Source: a bacterium (GTDB lineage Bacteria > SZUA-79 > Acidulodesulfobacterales > Acidulodesulfobacteraceae). From it: a stretch of 34,790 nt of DNA. The translations under genes were made by a program, and so were the position numbers. The notes beneath the pieces were generated by a model. The model was not told the DNA's origin, ran no database searches, and saw nothing but the letters and a program-made list of their open reading frames with translations. Below are positions 1-8,768 of this stretch, piece by piece. Positions within the stretch are counted from its first letter, which is position 1; each line of letters starts with the position of its first letter. Location of the stretch: positions 1 to 34,790 of the forward strand of contig JAJYHI010000016.1 of NCBI GenBank assembly GCA_021784835.1. Direction: 5' to 3'.

Positions 1-883
1 GCATCATAGCCGTCGCATCTATAGTCAGCGAATTTCCGGAACGTTCTATAATTTTGTCGAAATTTATGTTTAAACGGTTTAAAGAATGTTTTACGCTTAC
101 CGTTCCGAAAAATTTATCTCCTTTTTTTAAAACGGCTTTGCCGCCTGAATAATAACCCGACGAAGCGACGGCTATAACCGGAACGGAAGTATTGTAAGAA
201 AAAATTTTATACTTCGTATAAGCGTCTATTACCGTTCCCTGAGGCACGGCGACTGCAGAGCCGCCGCCTGCCGACGCGCTGCTTTTTTCTTCCTTTCCGT
301 TTCCGGCAGGTTTAAGAGACTTAATTCCTCTTTCCGAATCTAAAATATATTTTCCGTACCTTGCTTCTATGAATACTACGGTTTTTTTGGTTATTTGAGG
401 AACTGCGGATGCGAAAGAAGAATTTACTCCGGAATTAAATTTTACATTATGCTTTAATTCACCCGCTTCTTTTTTGAATTTAATATTGAATTTACCGGAT
501 TTTTTGGTTCCGCCTTTAAGGTTTGCGGTATAATCGAAAACGGACGGAGAAAACCTTTTTTTATCGGTTATCACGGTGTTGCTTTTCATAGTTTTCTTTA
601 CTGCAGTCTGGGGTCTGCCGGCCAATACATATTTCAACACAAGACCTGCGGCAATTAAAAAAACTATTATTATCAGAGGCAGTTTAAAAAAACCGAAAAA
701 ATCCCTGCCTGATAATTTCTTTTTAACGGCTGGAACGGAGTTATAAACATCTTCTTCATCGCGAACCTGACCTCCGGAGACGGAGCCGCCGCCGTTTATA
801 TCGGCATGAACGACCGCAGAATTACCCTGCATATTATTTTCTAAGTCTTCTTCTTTTATAACGTGCGGATTATTATAAGGCAT
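1..883 (-). CDS. VirB10/TrbI-like T4SS scaffold protein (3' end outside window)
   Basis: Open frame of about 294 residues running off the left edge, so the C-terminus is missing. An acidic, glycine-rich cytoplasmic N-terminus of about 65 residues precedes one membrane segment (about residues 68-86, rich in I/V/L), then a low-complexity Lys/Ser-rich linker. The last 80 visible residues match the start of the VirB10/TrbI beta-barrel domain: 'PQGTVIDAYTKYKI', then 'VIAVASSGYY', 'LKKGDKFFGTV' and 'LNRLNINFDKII'. In the family this protein spans the inner membrane and periplasm and forms the outer-membrane channel with VirB7/VirB9. Its ATG shares one base with the upstream virB8 stop (TGATG), implying translational coupling. 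Last seen gene of the leftward operon; VirB9 and VirB11 are not in the window and may lie beyond the edge. Confidence 0.82.
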   Translation of the reverse strand, partial: MPYNNPHVIKEEDLENNMQGNSAVVHADINGGGSVSGGQVRDEEDVYNSVPAVKKKLSGRDFFGFFKLPLIIIVFLIAAGLVLKYVLAGRPQTAVKKTMKSNTVITDKKRFSPSVFDYTANLKGGTKKSGKFNIKFKKEAGELKHNVKFNSGVNSSFASAVPQITKKTVVFIEARYGKYILDSERGIKSLKPAGNGKEEKSSASAGGGSAVAVPQGTVIDAYTKYKIFSYNTSVPVIAVASSGYYSGGKAVLKKGDKFFGTVSVKHSLNRLNINFDKIIERSGNSLTIDATAMM

Positions 884-1545
884 CACGCCCCTCCAAGCTT
901 TAAACTGCTGAAATAAACCACCTCTAAACCGAACGGGAACTGAACGCTTCTTTTTATCCTTTTAAGAATGAGCTTGTCTTCGTATGCGGCGCTGTTTTTT
1001 ATAGACGTATCGGAATTGGATATTACGGTCCTTATAATATAAAGTTTTAATTCGTCGTGGTTTACGGTCTGCCTTATTAATTTTATTTTTTTAAATTTAA
1101 TCTTAGAAGTTATGCCGGCTTTTTCCATTTTTTGAACAAATTTGCTTCTTATAATCATATTCAGCGTTTTTTTGCCGTAAGTTGCCGACATTTTATTCAG
1201 CGCCCTCGAAAGTTCGGTTTTAATCATTATCGAATTAAATCCGGTGAATTCTCGTACGAAACTTTTGGAAAAATATACTATTTCGCCCATACCCGCCTTA
1301 TTGTTAAGCGGCAGGTTCCTCAAAACTTTTGCGTTTCCGACGGAGCTTACCCTTATTACCACCGGAATCCTGTCTGCCTTATACGTATAAAATGCCGTAA
1401 AAAGAGAAGTTACGGTAATTAAAGACATTAATATTATTACGACCTTAAGCGTCGTATTCTGGGATTCGAGGTCGCCCCATATTTCGTAAAACAGCCTGCC
1501 GTTTCTTTTTTTATATCCGTCTTTGCAGTTAAACAGTTCAGGCAT
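883..1545 (-). CDS. VirB8/TrbF-like T4SS inner-membrane protein
   Basis: A 220-residue protein with a short cytoplasmic N-terminus, one membrane helix at about residues 33-54 and a periplasmic domain of about 165 residues. This is the layout and length of the VirB8/TrbF/TraE group, which links the inner-membrane parts of the secretion channel. The segment after the membrane helix, 'RIPVVIRVSSVG', resembles the start of the VirB8-like fold. Position between the VirB6- and VirB10-like genes supports the call. A weak ribosome site (GAGG) lies about 10 bases before the ATG. The stop overlaps the next start by one base. The 121 bases upstream hold only a tiny frame ending in 'MNNKIEDLIRYA', whose stop overlaps this start. 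Assignment rests on topology and context more than on strong motifs. Confidence 0.75.
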   Translation of the reverse strand: MPELFNCKDGYKKRNGRLFYEIWGDLESQNTTLKVVIILMSLITVTSLFTAFYTYKADRIPVVIRVSSVGNAKVLRNLPLNNKAGMGEIVYFSKSFVREFTGFNSIMIKTELSRALNKMSATYGKKTLNMIIRSKFVQKMEKAGITSKIKFKKIKLIRQTVNHDELKLYIIRTVISNSDTSIKNSAAYEDKLILKRIKRSVQFPFGLEVVYFSSLKLGGA

Positions 1546-1666
1546 ACCTAATTAAATCCTCTATTTTATTATTCATATTCCCGATTTTAGTTTTTATATT
1601 AATCTTAGTTCCGTCCTTGCTCAGTCTGCATCCCTGTCTTCGTAAATTTAGACTCTTTTCATCTAA

Positions 1667-2833
1667 TTAAGAGCCCGCGGTAAGGCCGGCTCCCGCAACT
1701 TTAGACTTGACCGTTTTTATTTTTTCGTGCGCTTCTCCGCTTATGCCGTCGAATAATTTACCTACGAGAAACGGAACGGAAACGTTTATAACCATCATAA
1801 TTATAAAAACCGTTATAACTTCGGCGAACGTAAACATCCCTAAAATGTTTCCTATGCCCGTTCCGGTAGAAGGCATATCCGCGGATCCCATTTTGCTTAA
1901 AACAGTAAAGAAAATAAGCTGTTCGAGCGCCGCCATTACGCCCCAGAACGAGATTTCGACGAACATTTTAAACCACTTGGCGAATATGCCCCTCGTGTAT
2001 GGTATTGTTTCAAAACCAAGTATTATAGGACACAGAGAAAACAACAGCCCCAAAAATACGAGCTGGACTAATGCCATAAAAAGCTGTATAGCCAGATATA
2101 AAATATTAAACAAAAACCATATTATGCCCATAAGAACGGCTCCAGTCAAAGCATGAACCGCGCCTGCCAGCCACGAAACCGGATTCAGATTCCATCCTCC
2201 GTGAACCGACGAGGTTCCGTTGGAAGAAACGGTAGGAATGGAAACGGAGTGAAGACTGCCGGAAATGGAAGAAACTATCTGCGATACCGACTGCCCTATG
2301 CCGTAAATGTTTTGCTTTATAAGATAGAGTTGTATTTTATCCGCTAAAGTCAATATCAGCTGGGCAAAGTTGGACTGTCCGGTCTGTTTCCACGAAAGAA
2401 AACCGACAGCTATTAACGCCGTCCTTAAAAATAATCCGTAATAATTAAAAACGGCGCCCGTTAATTCTGCTCGGTATCCTTCAAAAAAAGACAAAACTAT
2501 GCCGAGCGCGAATAAAAAATAAAACATATAAGTAACAAAACTGCTCAATCCGGAATCCTGTTTGAGCGCCGGAGGAATCGAATCTATGGAAAGCATGGTT
2601 AAATCTTCTCCGTTGTTCAGCTTTGAAATGGACATAGCCGATTTATCAGCGGCGCCTACAGTAGAAGCCGAAGACGAAGCGGTACTGCCGGAGCTTGCCG
2701 ACGCAGGAGGGTTAAAACCCGAAGCGGCGCAAGCGGTTCTTACGGAAATAAAGCCGATAAACAAAAATATAAAACCGTAAATTAATAAAGTATATGGCAA
2801 ATACTTTATGATATGCTTTAAATATATCTCCAT
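1667..2833 (-). CDS. VirB6/TrbL-like polytopic T4SS membrane protein
   Basis: A 388-residue protein with a hydrophobic N-terminal segment (about residues 12-35), a Ser/Ala/Gly-rich stretch (about 37-62), and at least five further membrane helices: about 97-116, 130-147, two long ones within about 222-275, one near 290-312, and one near 330-362. Proteins of the TrbL/VirB6 family form the inner-membrane part of the DNA/protein channel and have this topology: a long periplasmic loop, then clustered helices. It lies between the TrbJ-like and VirB8-like genes, as in P- and VirB-type systems. The C-terminus is Lys/Gly-rich. The frame stays open for about 42 codons beyond the TAA stop, up to the virB8 start. 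Confidence 0.8.
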   Translation of the reverse strand: MEIYLKHIIKYLPYTLLIYGFIFLFIGFISVRTACAASGFNPPASASSGSTASSSASTVGAADKSAMSISKLNNGEDLTMLSIDSIPPALKQDSGLSSFVTYMFYFLFALGIVLSFFEGYRAELTGAVFNYYGLFLRTALIAVGFLSWKQTGQSNFAQLILTLADKIQLYLIKQNIYGIGQSVSQIVSSISGSLHSVSIPTVSSNGTSSVHGGWNLNPVSWLAGAVHALTGAVLMGIIWFLFNILYLAIQLFMALVQLVFLGLLFSLCPIILGFETIPYTRGIFAKWFKMFVEISFWGVMAALEQLIFFTVLSKMGSADMPSTGTGIGNILGMFTFAEVITVFIIMMVINVSVPFLVGKLFDGISGEAHEKIKTVKSKVAGAGLTAGS

Positions 2834-2881
2834 AAGTAATCGTATTTAATTAATACTATATATTATAAGTTTTATGTATTC

Positions 2882-4015
2882 CTACATGGTAGTTTTGCCG
2901 TAAAAATTCATATCAGGCTCCGAATTAGCCTGAGGCAAAATTACCGCGCCGGTATGTTCTTTTTTTATTTCTTCGGACGATTTAGCCAGCTCTATCTGCT
3001 TCAGCTGGCTTTCCATATAGCCTAAATTTTTTAGGTTTGCGGCGCTTTCCTCCGCCATAATAGTTAAAATAGAACTCTGGTAAGCATAATAATTGGTGGT
3101 GTTTTTTAGTGCATTTCCCGAAATTTCATTCATAAATTCCGAACCTTCGAGCTCCGCCTTATGCGCCCTTGCCGCAGATAGTCCGGCGTTATAAAGACCG
3201 GAGGATGCCGTATCGCCTAAAAGCCCGTCAACGTTATCGGTGCATCCGCCTATCGGGTCTCCGTTTTCGTCGAAATAATAACCGCCCCCTAACGAAGAAC
3301 AGTTAAGGGTTTCGGTTGCTGCGCCAGAATTTCCGCCGGAATTAAAAATATCTTCTTCCGAAAATATTGAAGAACCGTTTTCGAGGGCCGATTTGTTTAA
3401 AGCTCCCGGCGAGGAAGAAGAACTTCCCGAAATAAAAGCCTGAGGATTAAAAGTTTCTCCCGCCGCATTAAGGTTTGCATATTCTGAAGATTCCGAATTA
3501 AGAGCGGAATTAATTCCGGATATAAGGCTTTGGGCGGAATTCGCGTTAACGTCGCTTGCGGTCAAATCCTGAGGAATCTGATTAAAAGCCGAGTTTATCT
3601 GATTATTCAGGTTGTTTATGCCGCTTACCGCATTTTCGACCGAATTAACTAAATGTCCTAACTTATCATAGTTAATGACTATATTCTGATATTCTTCCTG
3701 CATATTAGAAACGTCCGCCGTAAGTTTATCTACAGTTGCCATGGCTTCAGAAAGTCCCGGACCCGGGTTAAACAGCGGTCCTCCGCCCGCGCCCGGCGCA
3801 TATCCTAATGTTCCGGCAAGCCCCTGAAGGGCGGAAAACGCCCCGCTTGCGGCGGTTTCGACCGACTGAATCTGGCCGGACACGGCGCTTATATCCGGAA
3901 GAGGAAGAGCAAGCCCGTAAGATACGCCCGCCAGATAAGCAGAAATGACAAATACGGCTGCAGCCGACGACAAAAACAGTTTCGTTTTTTTTGCATTATT
4001 TTTTCTCTTATTCAT
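2882..4015 (-). CDS. VirB5/TrbJ-like periplasmic T4SS protein
   Basis: A 377-residue protein with a basic N-terminus and a signal peptide (hydrophobic residues 14-34, probable cleavage near residue 36). It then has long Gln/Asn/Ser/Ala-rich stretches with heptad-like patterns, consistent with the coiled-coil TrbJ/VirB5 family, which localises to the pilus tip or periplasm. It is longer than typical VirB5 because of a Gly/Asn/Ser-rich middle (about residues 165-260) that includes two cysteines. A strong ribosome site, AAGGAGG, sits 8 bases before the ATG. Located between virB4 and virB6, the usual place for this component. No catalytic motif is expected. The family call is by architecture and position; sequence similarity is weak. 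Confidence 0.65.
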   Translation of the reverse strand: MNKRKNNAKKTKLFLSSAAAVFVISAYLAGVSYGLALPLPDISAVSGQIQSVETAASGAFSALQGLAGTLGYAPGAGGGPLFNPGPGLSEAMATVDKLTADVSNMQEEYQNIVINYDKLGHLVNSVENAVSGINNLNNQINSAFNQIPQDLTASDVNANSAQSLISGINSALNSESSEYANLNAAGETFNPQAFISGSSSSSPGALNKSALENGSSIFSEEDIFNSGGNSGAATETLNCSSLGGGYYFDENGDPIGGCTDNVDGLLGDTASSGLYNAGLSAARAHKAELEGSEFMNEISGNALKNTTNYYAYQSSILTIMAEESAANLKNLGYMESQLKQIELAKSSEEIKKEHTGAVILPQANSEPDMNFYGKTTM

Positions 4016-4053
4016 TTTACGAGCCTCCTTAGTAATTATATTTCGGCAATATT

Positions 4054-6630
4054 TTATTTATTCCGTTCTATCCCGTACGGTCCGTTAGGATATCTTTCGG
4101 CTAATATATAAAGTCGTTCTTTTAAGGACTTATCCGGATAAAGCCGTTCTACCAGCCTTTCTATTTCTTCGTCTTCGGACGATTTACAGCAGAGCCAGTA
4201 TTCAAACGGGTCAGGTGAATTTTTTATTACAGCGGAATCCTTGCCGAATTTTAAAAAGTATTCTGCATAATGCCCTTTTACCACTTTAAGATTTTTTACT
4301 ATATTAACCTCTTTTTCATTGAGACCGCATAATTTTAAATCTTCCGTCGAAACGCCGCCGTCAAGCTGGCAGAATATCTTTATGGATGAATTTTCTATAA
4401 TGCTTTTGCCGATATTTCCAGCTTTTAAAAGGTCTCTCGGCTCCTGGGTAATGCTCCATACCATAGAACCCCATTTCGCCGAAGTTTTATAAAGGTGCAT
4501 TATCAACTCCGAAATTTTCGGGTCGTTCATAAATTCCCAACATTCGTCGTAAAAGAAAAAGACTTTTGCCGATTTATCGTACATTTTTTTAAAAGATATA
4601 TTTTTTATTATAGCAAAAACTACTTTTTGCAGGTCTTCATGCCCTTTTAGCTTTTGAAGGTCGAATATTACTATTTTATTATCTATATTTATTCCCTTTT
4701 TTCTGTTGATAAGCATTCCATAAGGAGAAGAGATATCCGTCCACTGAAATAAATTTTTTCCCATTTCCATAGCTCTTTTTTTATCTAAAACGTCCCTTGC
4801 CTCCCCGTAATCGAACAAAATGTTGTTAATATCCGATATTACCGGCATATCGTCCATATCTGCTATCCCGTCGTATGCCGCCTGAACGGCCCGCGTTATG
4901 ATAGTTTTATCGTTAGGCGATAAATTTTTTTCCGGTTCCGCCATAAGCCCGATTATTCCCGTCAAAAACACCATAATATCCGGATCGAACGCCTCCTCGC
5001 CGTTAATCTCCTTAACGGCGTATTTTTTTGGAGGAAACGGATTTATGGAGTAGCTTCCGTCTAAATCTATTTCTATGTAATCGCCTTTAAATATTTTGCA
5101 GAACTTTTTGTAAGTTCCGCCTATATCTACGCCTATGATATGATAATTACCTCCCGATATGTAAAAATTGCTTAAAAATCCGTTAAGCATAAATCCCTTT
5201 CCGCTTCTCGTCTTTCCGAAGACTATTCCGTGCTTTGAAGCCAGGCGGTTGTTATATAGGTCTAATTTTACGGCTTCCCCTCTGTCGTTTATCAAAGGAA
5301 TGGCGCAGTTTTCGGTTCCGGCAAAACCCTCGTTAAGCGGAAAAAACGCCGCCGCCGAAGAAGAAATGGACGTCTTAAACCGCCTGTTAAAACGGGACTG
5401 TCCGGGGAGAAAAGAAAGAAAAAGATTATGGTGCTCCATATTGTCTATTATTCCTTCCATTCCATTATAATTCTTGAATGATTCGAGGAGTTTTACCGCC
5501 ATAGAACCAAGTTCGTCTAAATTTTTAGATTTAATCCTTGCGCATAGCGAAAACTCCACTACTTTCTTTTGAAGTTTAGAAACGGATTTTAAAAATTCGT
5601 CCAACTGTTCGGTAATATTCGCCCCTTTATAATCGGTATATCCGCCGCCCACGGCTTCGGTCAGGCTTGCCTTTATATTTCTGTCGGTTTGTATTTTTTC
5701 TATTGTTTTTTCCTGTCCGGGAATATTGAAGGCGACGGAAATATCGTAAGGGAGAAAATTTCCAGCGGAACCGCCGATATTCAAAATGGAAGTTATCCCG
5801 AAAGAATCGGCGCGCGACGGAAGCCTGTGCATATTTATAAATTTGTAATAGTATCCGTCGAGATAAAAAAAATCTCTTTTAATTTCCGCGCAGGAATATA
5901 TAAGCTGACTTCTGAAAGTGGAACCGTCGAGCATATCTTCCCACAACGGCGCTTTAACGCTTAAAGACCTACAGGGGTTCAATTCGGCATAAAAATAATC
6001 CACAAGCTCCTGATTTCCCATCCTCTTCAAACTTATATCCAGTCTTGAGGATATAAAGCTCAGATTATTTTCGATATTCATTAATTTTTTTTCTATGAAC
6101 TTTTTATCGGCAAGGGCATTATTTCTCGAAACGGAATTAACCGCTCCGGCAAATTTAAATTTAAACAGTCCTGAGGCGTAATCCGAAACCTTAGGAAGGA
6201 TATTCGTTCTTTCATCTTTTGCATGCAGATTCAAGCCGTTAAAAGAACAAAACAGATATATCTTAATATTCTTAATGGGTTTTGACCTTAAATGTTTAAT
6301 TTTATTTTCTTTAATATATTTAAAGTCTTCCGGGGGCATCGAAGACGTTTCGTAATCGGAAATAAAAGGCTCGTTTTTGTCTTCTATTTTATAAATCCAT
6401 TGAAGGTTTATATTTTCGTCCAGAAGATTCAGCAGAAGGTCGTTTACGTATGCCGCATCGTTGATAATTTCGTTTCCGGAGAGATAATAATCGAAACCTC
6501 TGACAGAGAATCCTATGGTAAACGACCCGTCTATCCCTGCGGCTATGCCGTCGTTTACGGACAAAAGATTGACGTAATGATTTAAAGAAGCGTCCGTATC
6601 TATTTTTTTTAATACCGAATTTAAAAACAT
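4054..6630 (-). CDS. virB4: VirB4/TraC-family T4SS ATPase
   Basis: An 858-residue protein, normal length for the VirB4/TraC/TrbE family, the conserved ATPase that powers pilus assembly and substrate transfer at the inner membrane. The N-terminal half is the CagE/TrbE/VirB domain ('GIDGSFTIGFSVRGFDYY'). The C-terminal half is a RecA-like domain with Walker A 'GKTRSGKG' near residues 470-478, followed by 'IIGVDIGGTYKKF' and 'INPF', and Walker B 'VFFFYDECWEF' near residue 690-700. A TraC-type 'SITQEPRDLL' follows. It overlaps the upstream virB3-like gene by 10 bases. All motifs look intact, so the secretion system is probably functional or was until recently. Confidence 0.93.
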   Translation of the reverse strand: MFLNSVLKKIDTDASLNHYVNLLSVNDGIAAGIDGSFTIGFSVRGFDYYLSGNEIINDAAYVNDLLLNLLDENINLQWIYKIEDKNEPFISDYETSSMPPEDFKYIKENKIKHLRSKPIKNIKIYLFCSFNGLNLHAKDERTNILPKVSDYASGLFKFKFAGAVNSVSRNNALADKKFIEKKLMNIENNLSFISSRLDISLKRMGNQELVDYFYAELNPCRSLSVKAPLWEDMLDGSTFRSQLIYSCAEIKRDFFYLDGYYYKFINMHRLPSRADSFGITSILNIGGSAGNFLPYDISVAFNIPGQEKTIEKIQTDRNIKASLTEAVGGGYTDYKGANITEQLDEFLKSVSKLQKKVVEFSLCARIKSKNLDELGSMAVKLLESFKNYNGMEGIIDNMEHHNLFLSFLPGQSRFNRRFKTSISSSAAAFFPLNEGFAGTENCAIPLINDRGEAVKLDLYNNRLASKHGIVFGKTRSGKGFMLNGFLSNFYISGGNYHIIGVDIGGTYKKFCKIFKGDYIEIDLDGSYSINPFPPKKYAVKEINGEEAFDPDIMVFLTGIIGLMAEPEKNLSPNDKTIITRAVQAAYDGIADMDDMPVISDINNILFDYGEARDVLDKKRAMEMGKNLFQWTDISSPYGMLINRKKGINIDNKIVIFDLQKLKGHEDLQKVVFAIIKNISFKKMYDKSAKVFFFYDECWEFMNDPKISELIMHLYKTSAKWGSMVWSITQEPRDLLKAGNIGKSIIENSSIKIFCQLDGGVSTEDLKLCGLNEKEVNIVKNLKVVKGHYAEYFLKFGKDSAVIKNSPDPFEYWLCCKSSEDEEIERLVERLYPDKSLKERLYILAERYPNGPYGIERNK

Positions 6631-6965
6631 ATTTTTTTATCTTGCTCTGGGTCTAAAACATAAAGCTCTTTTTTAGCAAATATAAAAGACAGCAACGAAC
6701 TAGTATAAAAATCCGGCTTATTCTTTTTATATTTTTTTAAGAAAATTAAAACGGCGGCGTCTAATAATATTGCGATAATAATTATTTTTTTCAATAAAAG
6801 GATAGATACCATAGTAAAAAATATAAAAAGTCCCCAGTCGTAAATTTCTAATCCGAACCTCGTTACTTTGCCGTATATGCCGCTATAAATTTTAAATTCG
6901 GTATAACCGCCGTTACCGCCGCCGGTTTTATTATTGTTTTGATTATTTTGATTTTGTTCTTTCAT
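6621..6965 (-). CDS. VirB3/TraL-like small T4SS membrane protein
   Basis: A 114-residue protein with an Asn/Gln/Gly-rich N-terminus (residues 1-20), then 'YGKVTRFGLE' and a helical hairpin in the membrane (about residues 45-58 and 60-76). A basic stretch 'KKYKKNKPDFYTSSLLSF' follows. VirB3/TrbD/TraL proteins are about this size, have two close membrane helices, and lie between the pilin and the VirB4 ATPase, exactly as here. The gene overlaps virB4 by 10 bases, so the two are probably translated together; in some systems they are fused. Called by topology and location. Confidence 0.72.
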   Translation of the reverse strand: MKEQNQNNQNNNKTGGGNGGYTEFKIYSGIYGKVTRFGLEIYDWGLFIFFTMVSILLLKKIIIIAILLDAAVLIFLKKYKKNKPDFYTSSLLSFIFAKKELYVLDPEQDKKICF

Positions 6966-6998
6966 AAAAAAATTCTAACGTTGATTTAAGGTTGTATA

Positions 6999-7511
6999 TT
7001 AAGGCTGTCCTACGGTAGTAGCGCCGTTTCCGCCTCCCATGTTAATTCCTCCGGCGGCACCTCCCGCGTTCTGGACTATTCCGAGTATCGCCCCGGTTAT
7101 GGTAGGAGCAAGCATAACTCCTGTTCCTGCGGCGGCGGTTATAAACGCTTTTCTTGCCGCATCCGGCTTATGCTGTTTTATATCGTAAAATCCTTTGACG
7201 AGGCCTATGGTTAGGGTAGCCGGAGCAAGCCTGTAACAAATCCATGTAGCCGCCTCGTTTAAAATTCCGGATGCCCCTATGCCCAGAGACCCCTGATTTA
7301 AATTTATAACGGCAAACGCATATCGGCCTACGGATAAAATAGAACCGAAAACAAAAGCCGATAATAAAATTTTTTTCAGATTTTTCCGGAATTTTTTAAA
7401 ACGAAAATCTTCGGCATAAATTTCAGCCTGGATTCCTGCGGCAATTTTGAGCGAACAACCGTTAATCGCGGCTAAACAATAGAAAATTTTAACCTTTGCT
7501 TCGTTTAACAT
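6999..7511 (-). CDS. VirB2/TrbC-like major pilin
   Basis: A 170-residue precursor. Residues 1-45 are an unusually long leader, followed by a basic run 'KKFRKNLKK', a hydrophobic core and a likely signal-peptidase site after 'AFA' (residues 65-67). The mature part of about 100 residues has two membrane helices (about 85-108 and 121-146) joined by a short polar turn 'KQHKPDAARK', and ends in a Gly-rich tail. That is the architecture of VirB2/TrbC pilins, small two-helix proteins that polymerise into the conjugative pilus. First gene of the operon, with a strong AGGAGG ribosome site 6 bases before the ATG and a promoter upstream. No internal ATG gives a shorter leader. Confidence 0.75.
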   Translation of the reverse strand: MLNEAKVKIFYCLAAINGCSLKIAAGIQAEIYAEDFRFKKFRKNLKKILLSAFVFGSILSVGRYAFAVINLNQGSLGIGASGILNEAATWICYRLAPATLTIGLVKGFYDIKQHKPDAARKAFITAAAGTGVMLAPTITGAILGIVQNAGGAAGGINMGGGNGATTVGQP

Positions 7512-7539
7512 TTTTTCCTCCTGCGATATAAATAAAATT

Positions 7540-7600
7540 AAATTAAATTTGCGTTAATAATATTTATATCATTTTAATGTTTCGGTATTATGAAGGAATT
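7540..7600 (-). promoter_or_regulatory. Promoter of the T4SS operon, shared motif with the HNH gene
   Basis: Read on the minus strand, this region carries 'CATAATACCGAAACATT', four bases, then 'TGATATAAAT', an extended -10 box (TGnTATAAT-like). The box ends 53 bases before the pilin ATG. Nearly the same string, with the same spacing between blocks, lies before the HNH gene at 32849-32890. The -35 position falls on the CATAAT/CCG block, so that block could be an operator or activator site. Confidence 0.6.
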
Positions 7601-7693
7601 GTTAAAAACAGGTTAAATTTTTGTTGCGTTTACGTTACAAAATGCCGGAAATGCTCTATTTAGTTTGGATTATATGAGTTGAAAGCTGAAAAT

Positions 7694-7740
<47 letters not shown>

Positions 7741-7753
7741 AAAGGGGGCTTAT

Positions 7754-8191
7754 TTAAAAGTTTTCAAAATCCTGAATGGCTTTTCTTAAATATTCGGGGA
7801 TGCGGCGGGGCTTGAAGTCTGCATTATCGACGCAGACGAGGACTGTACTGCCGGAGGCAATTTTTACATCTGGAACAACTTCGTTTTCGACTGTTTTTAC
7901 GATATTGTAAATAAAATTAAAACTGGAGTTTTTTATATATTCGACCCTTGTAAATATTTTTAAATCGTCGTCATACCTTGCGGGATTGTAGTATTTGCAG
8001 TTCGATTCAGCTACTACGAAGTAAAAGCCTTCTTTCTCTATATCGGTATAATTATAGCCTATATTTTTAAGATACTCGGTTCTTGCCACTTCGAAAAAAA
8101 CGTAATATTTTCCGTAATAGACTACGGACATCGCATCGGTCTCTTCGTACCTGACCTTAAGCTCGGTATAAAATTTAAAGTTATCGGCCAA
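7754..8191 (-). CDS. YbgC-like acyl-CoA thioesterase (hot-dog fold)
   Basis: A 145-residue protein of the 4-hydroxybenzoyl-CoA thioesterase/YbgC group, which hydrolyses acyl-CoA thioesters in the cytoplasm. The signature region is present: 'VRYEETDAMSVVYYGKYYVFFEVAR' has the catalytic-type Asp at residue 19 and the aromatic residues of the hot-dog helix, shortened here to its key positions. 'YNPARYDDDLKIFTRVEYI' and 'GSTVLVCVD' follow, also as in the family. The usual D-x-x-G/M-V-V-Y-H-G-N-Y motif has Y-G-K-Y in place of H-x-N-Y. The start is TTG, overlapping the end of the histidine-kinase relic by 11 bases. Substrate not predictable. A stand-alone enzyme here, without Tol-Pal genes nearby. 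Confidence 0.85.
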   Translation of the reverse strand: MADNFKFYTELKVRYEETDAMSVVYYGKYYVFFEVARTEYLKNIGYNYTDIEKEGFYFVVAESNCKYYNPARYDDDLKIFTRVEYIKNSSFNFIYNIVKTVENEVVPDVKIASGSTVLVCVDNADFKPRRIPEYLRKAIQDFENF

Positions 8192-8640
8192 GTTTAAGGT
8201 ATTCCTTTATTTTTTCGTAGAGTATGTTTTTGTCTATGGTTATCAAGGTTTTTTCGGCGTCTTCTGAGCTTATAGCCGATACTTCCGCTTCGAGCTGGTT
8301 AGGAAGAACGAACATAAAATCGGTAAAATTGTTTTTAACGGATTCGAAATCTATATGTCCGCCGTGGAGTTCTACGATTTTTTTAGTAAGGGTAAGACCC
8401 GGACTGATTCCCTCATACTGTCTAGAATAATTATTATCCACCTACATATACTCCTTGAATACCTTATTTTTAAAATTGTCGTCTATGCCTATACCGCTGT
8501 TTATAACGTCTATCTGTATATATTCGAACATTTTATCCTGCGGCTATCTCGACATTTTTGTAGCCCTGAAACATGCCTATAAGAGTCTTTGCGGCATTTC
8601 CGCCGCCGTATATCAAGATTTTTGCCATGATACCGTTCAT
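8181..8640 (-). pseudogene. Histidine kinase relic: Rossmann-like start joined to HATPase end
   Basis: Reading from 8640: 'MNGIMAKILIYGGGNAAKTL' and 'GMFQGYKNVEIAAG', then a TAA. This is the start of a nucleotide-binding Rossmann domain found before PAS/kinase modules. Immediately after, in another frame, comes 'INSGIGIDDNF' (G1 box of a HATPase domain), an amber codon where Gln is expected ('EYM*VDNNYSRQYEG'), then 'GLTLTKKIVELHGGHIDFES' (G2 box and C-terminal signature). The HisKA domain and most of the ATPase domain are missing. The gene is therefore an internal-deletion remnant with at least one extra nonsense codon. The last part (8181-8441) is still an open frame but cannot be a working kinase. 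Confidence 0.8.
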
Positions 8641-8768
8641 AAAATTATTCTGTCTCTTCAAGCTAAATTTAATTCCCCTTTATTTTAAAATCCGTTTACG
8701 GTTAATCGTTTTTGGCTGTAATAGTATTATGCGACGAACCGAGCTTATATACCGCCAAGGTGTTTTAT

